From Phascolarctos cinereus (Eukaryota > Chordata > Mammalia > Diprotodontia > Phascolarctidae): a DNA stretch of 64,000 nucleotides. The DNA lies in the NCBI RefSeq assembly GCF_002099425.1, contig NW_018344068.1, positions 7,012,501 to 7,076,500 on the forward strand, written 5' to 3'. This document shows, one piece after another, positions 63,255 to 64,000 of the stretch. How positions within the stretch are numbered: the stretch's first letter is position 1; each line of letters opens with the position of its first letter. A program made the translations under genes and the position numbers. The notes under the pieces are model-generated. The model was not told the DNA's origin. It did not search any database and saw nothing but the letters and a program-made list of their open reading frames with translations.

Positions 63255-63722
63255 TCTTTAAAAAAAAAATGATTAATTTTTAGTTTTCAACATTCACTTT
63301 TACAAGATTTTGAATTTTAAATTTTCTCCTCCTCCTTTCCCTTCCCCCTCCCCAAGACAGTATGTAATCTGATATAGGCCATACATGTATAGTCATGTTA
63401 AATATATTTCCACATTAGTCATGTTGTAAAGAAGAATTAGAACCAAAGGGAAAAACCATGAGAAAGAGAAAAAAAGAAAAGAAAAATAGTATACTTCAAT
63501 CTGAATTCAGACTTCACAGTTCTTTCTCTGGATATGGATAGCATTTTCCATCATGAGTCTTTTGGAATTGTCCTGGATCATTGCATTACTGAGAAGAGCT
63601 AAGTCTGTCAAAGCTGGTCATCGCACAGTGTGGCTGTTAGTGTGTACAATGTTCTCCTGGTTCTGTTCACTTCACTCAGCATCAGTTCATGCAAGTCTTT
63701 CTAGATTTTTCTGAACTTTATT
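63255..63722 (-). mobile_element. L1 3' UTR, 5'-truncated
   Basis: AGTTTTCAACATTCACTTTT at the left, TCTGATATAGGCCATACATG, AGTTCTTTCTCTGG and CATCAGTTCATGCAAGTC at the right are the complement of the same 3' end as 840-1330. Confidence 0.85.
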
Positions 63723-64000
63723 CTTGAGAGCTTCCTATCATTCTTAAAATGACTTCATGCGTTTTAGTCCTTGGGGTCCTCCATCCTCTCTCTAAATCCT
63801 CTAAAATCTCCTTTTTTTTTAATTCCAAACTTAAACACTCCCCCCCATCAGCACTTATATTGATATATATATGCATGTGTGTACATGCATGTGTATATAC
63901 ATACATCCACAAAAGATCACAAAGAAAATTATATATGAAAACAGTGGCCATTTTAAAAATATATATATAATAAATTCCACACTTTACTTTCAAAACTCCT

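Overview
The window is vertebrate nuclear DNA, almost certainly from a marsupial. It holds at least 13 copies of the short marsupial tRNA-derived SINE (starting GGGCAGCTAGGTGGCGCAGTG or its complement) and of its longer MAR1-type relative. It also holds many marsupial-type L1 3' ends, older L2, CR1/L3, MIR and RTE pieces, a hAT MITE and one decayed Ty3/gypsy remnant. Base composition is AT-rich. The species cannot be fixed; some SINE tails (CATTGCCTAGCAAAAACC) hint at an Australian lineage.

The only real gene seen is an internal part of MAPK8IP3 (JIP3/JSAP1, the JNK scaffold and kinesin/dynein adaptor), on the + strand throughout. Eighteen coding exons can be placed between 15646 and 60732, three of them microexons of 24, 12 and 18 nt. 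They form one open frame of 600 codons without the 24-nt microexon (608 with it), from about residue 107 to about residue 706 of the roughly 1336-residue mammalian protein. The first exon and the C-terminal half lie outside the window. Covered in order are: coiled coil (15646-19572), JNK docking motif (32975-33023), Ser/Thr/Pro-rich linker and acidic segment (37721-39369), the two small microexons (48464-48475, 49628-49645), leucine zipper II that binds kinesin light chain and ARF6 (51743-53565), RH2 domain (55696-55826), and the linker before the WD40-like half (57940-60732).

Layout: 1-15645 is upstream intron packed with nested LINEs and SINEs. 15646-39369 carries seven standard exons plus the 24-nt microexon in large introns. 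39370-48463 is a 9.1-kb intron with the gypsy remnant and L2/CR1 debris. 48464-60732 is the exon-dense half. 60733-64000 is intron with CR1, RTE, SINE and L1 pieces.

The most interesting part is a set of frame-preserving splice choices. Around the JNK docking motif lie a 24-nt microexon, a NAGNAG acceptor and a 93-nt optional exon tail. Before zipper II lie the 12-nt and 18-nt microexons, and in the zipper-to-RH2 linker a 27-nt optional tail. Every one keeps frame. Also notable are a diverged intragenic duplication carrying the 3' end of the exon at 58294-58464, and a pair of inverted L1 copies sharing the same non-L1 flank. I saw no sign of a wholly new biological system, no other protein-coding gene, no tRNA/rRNA gene and no CRISPR array.
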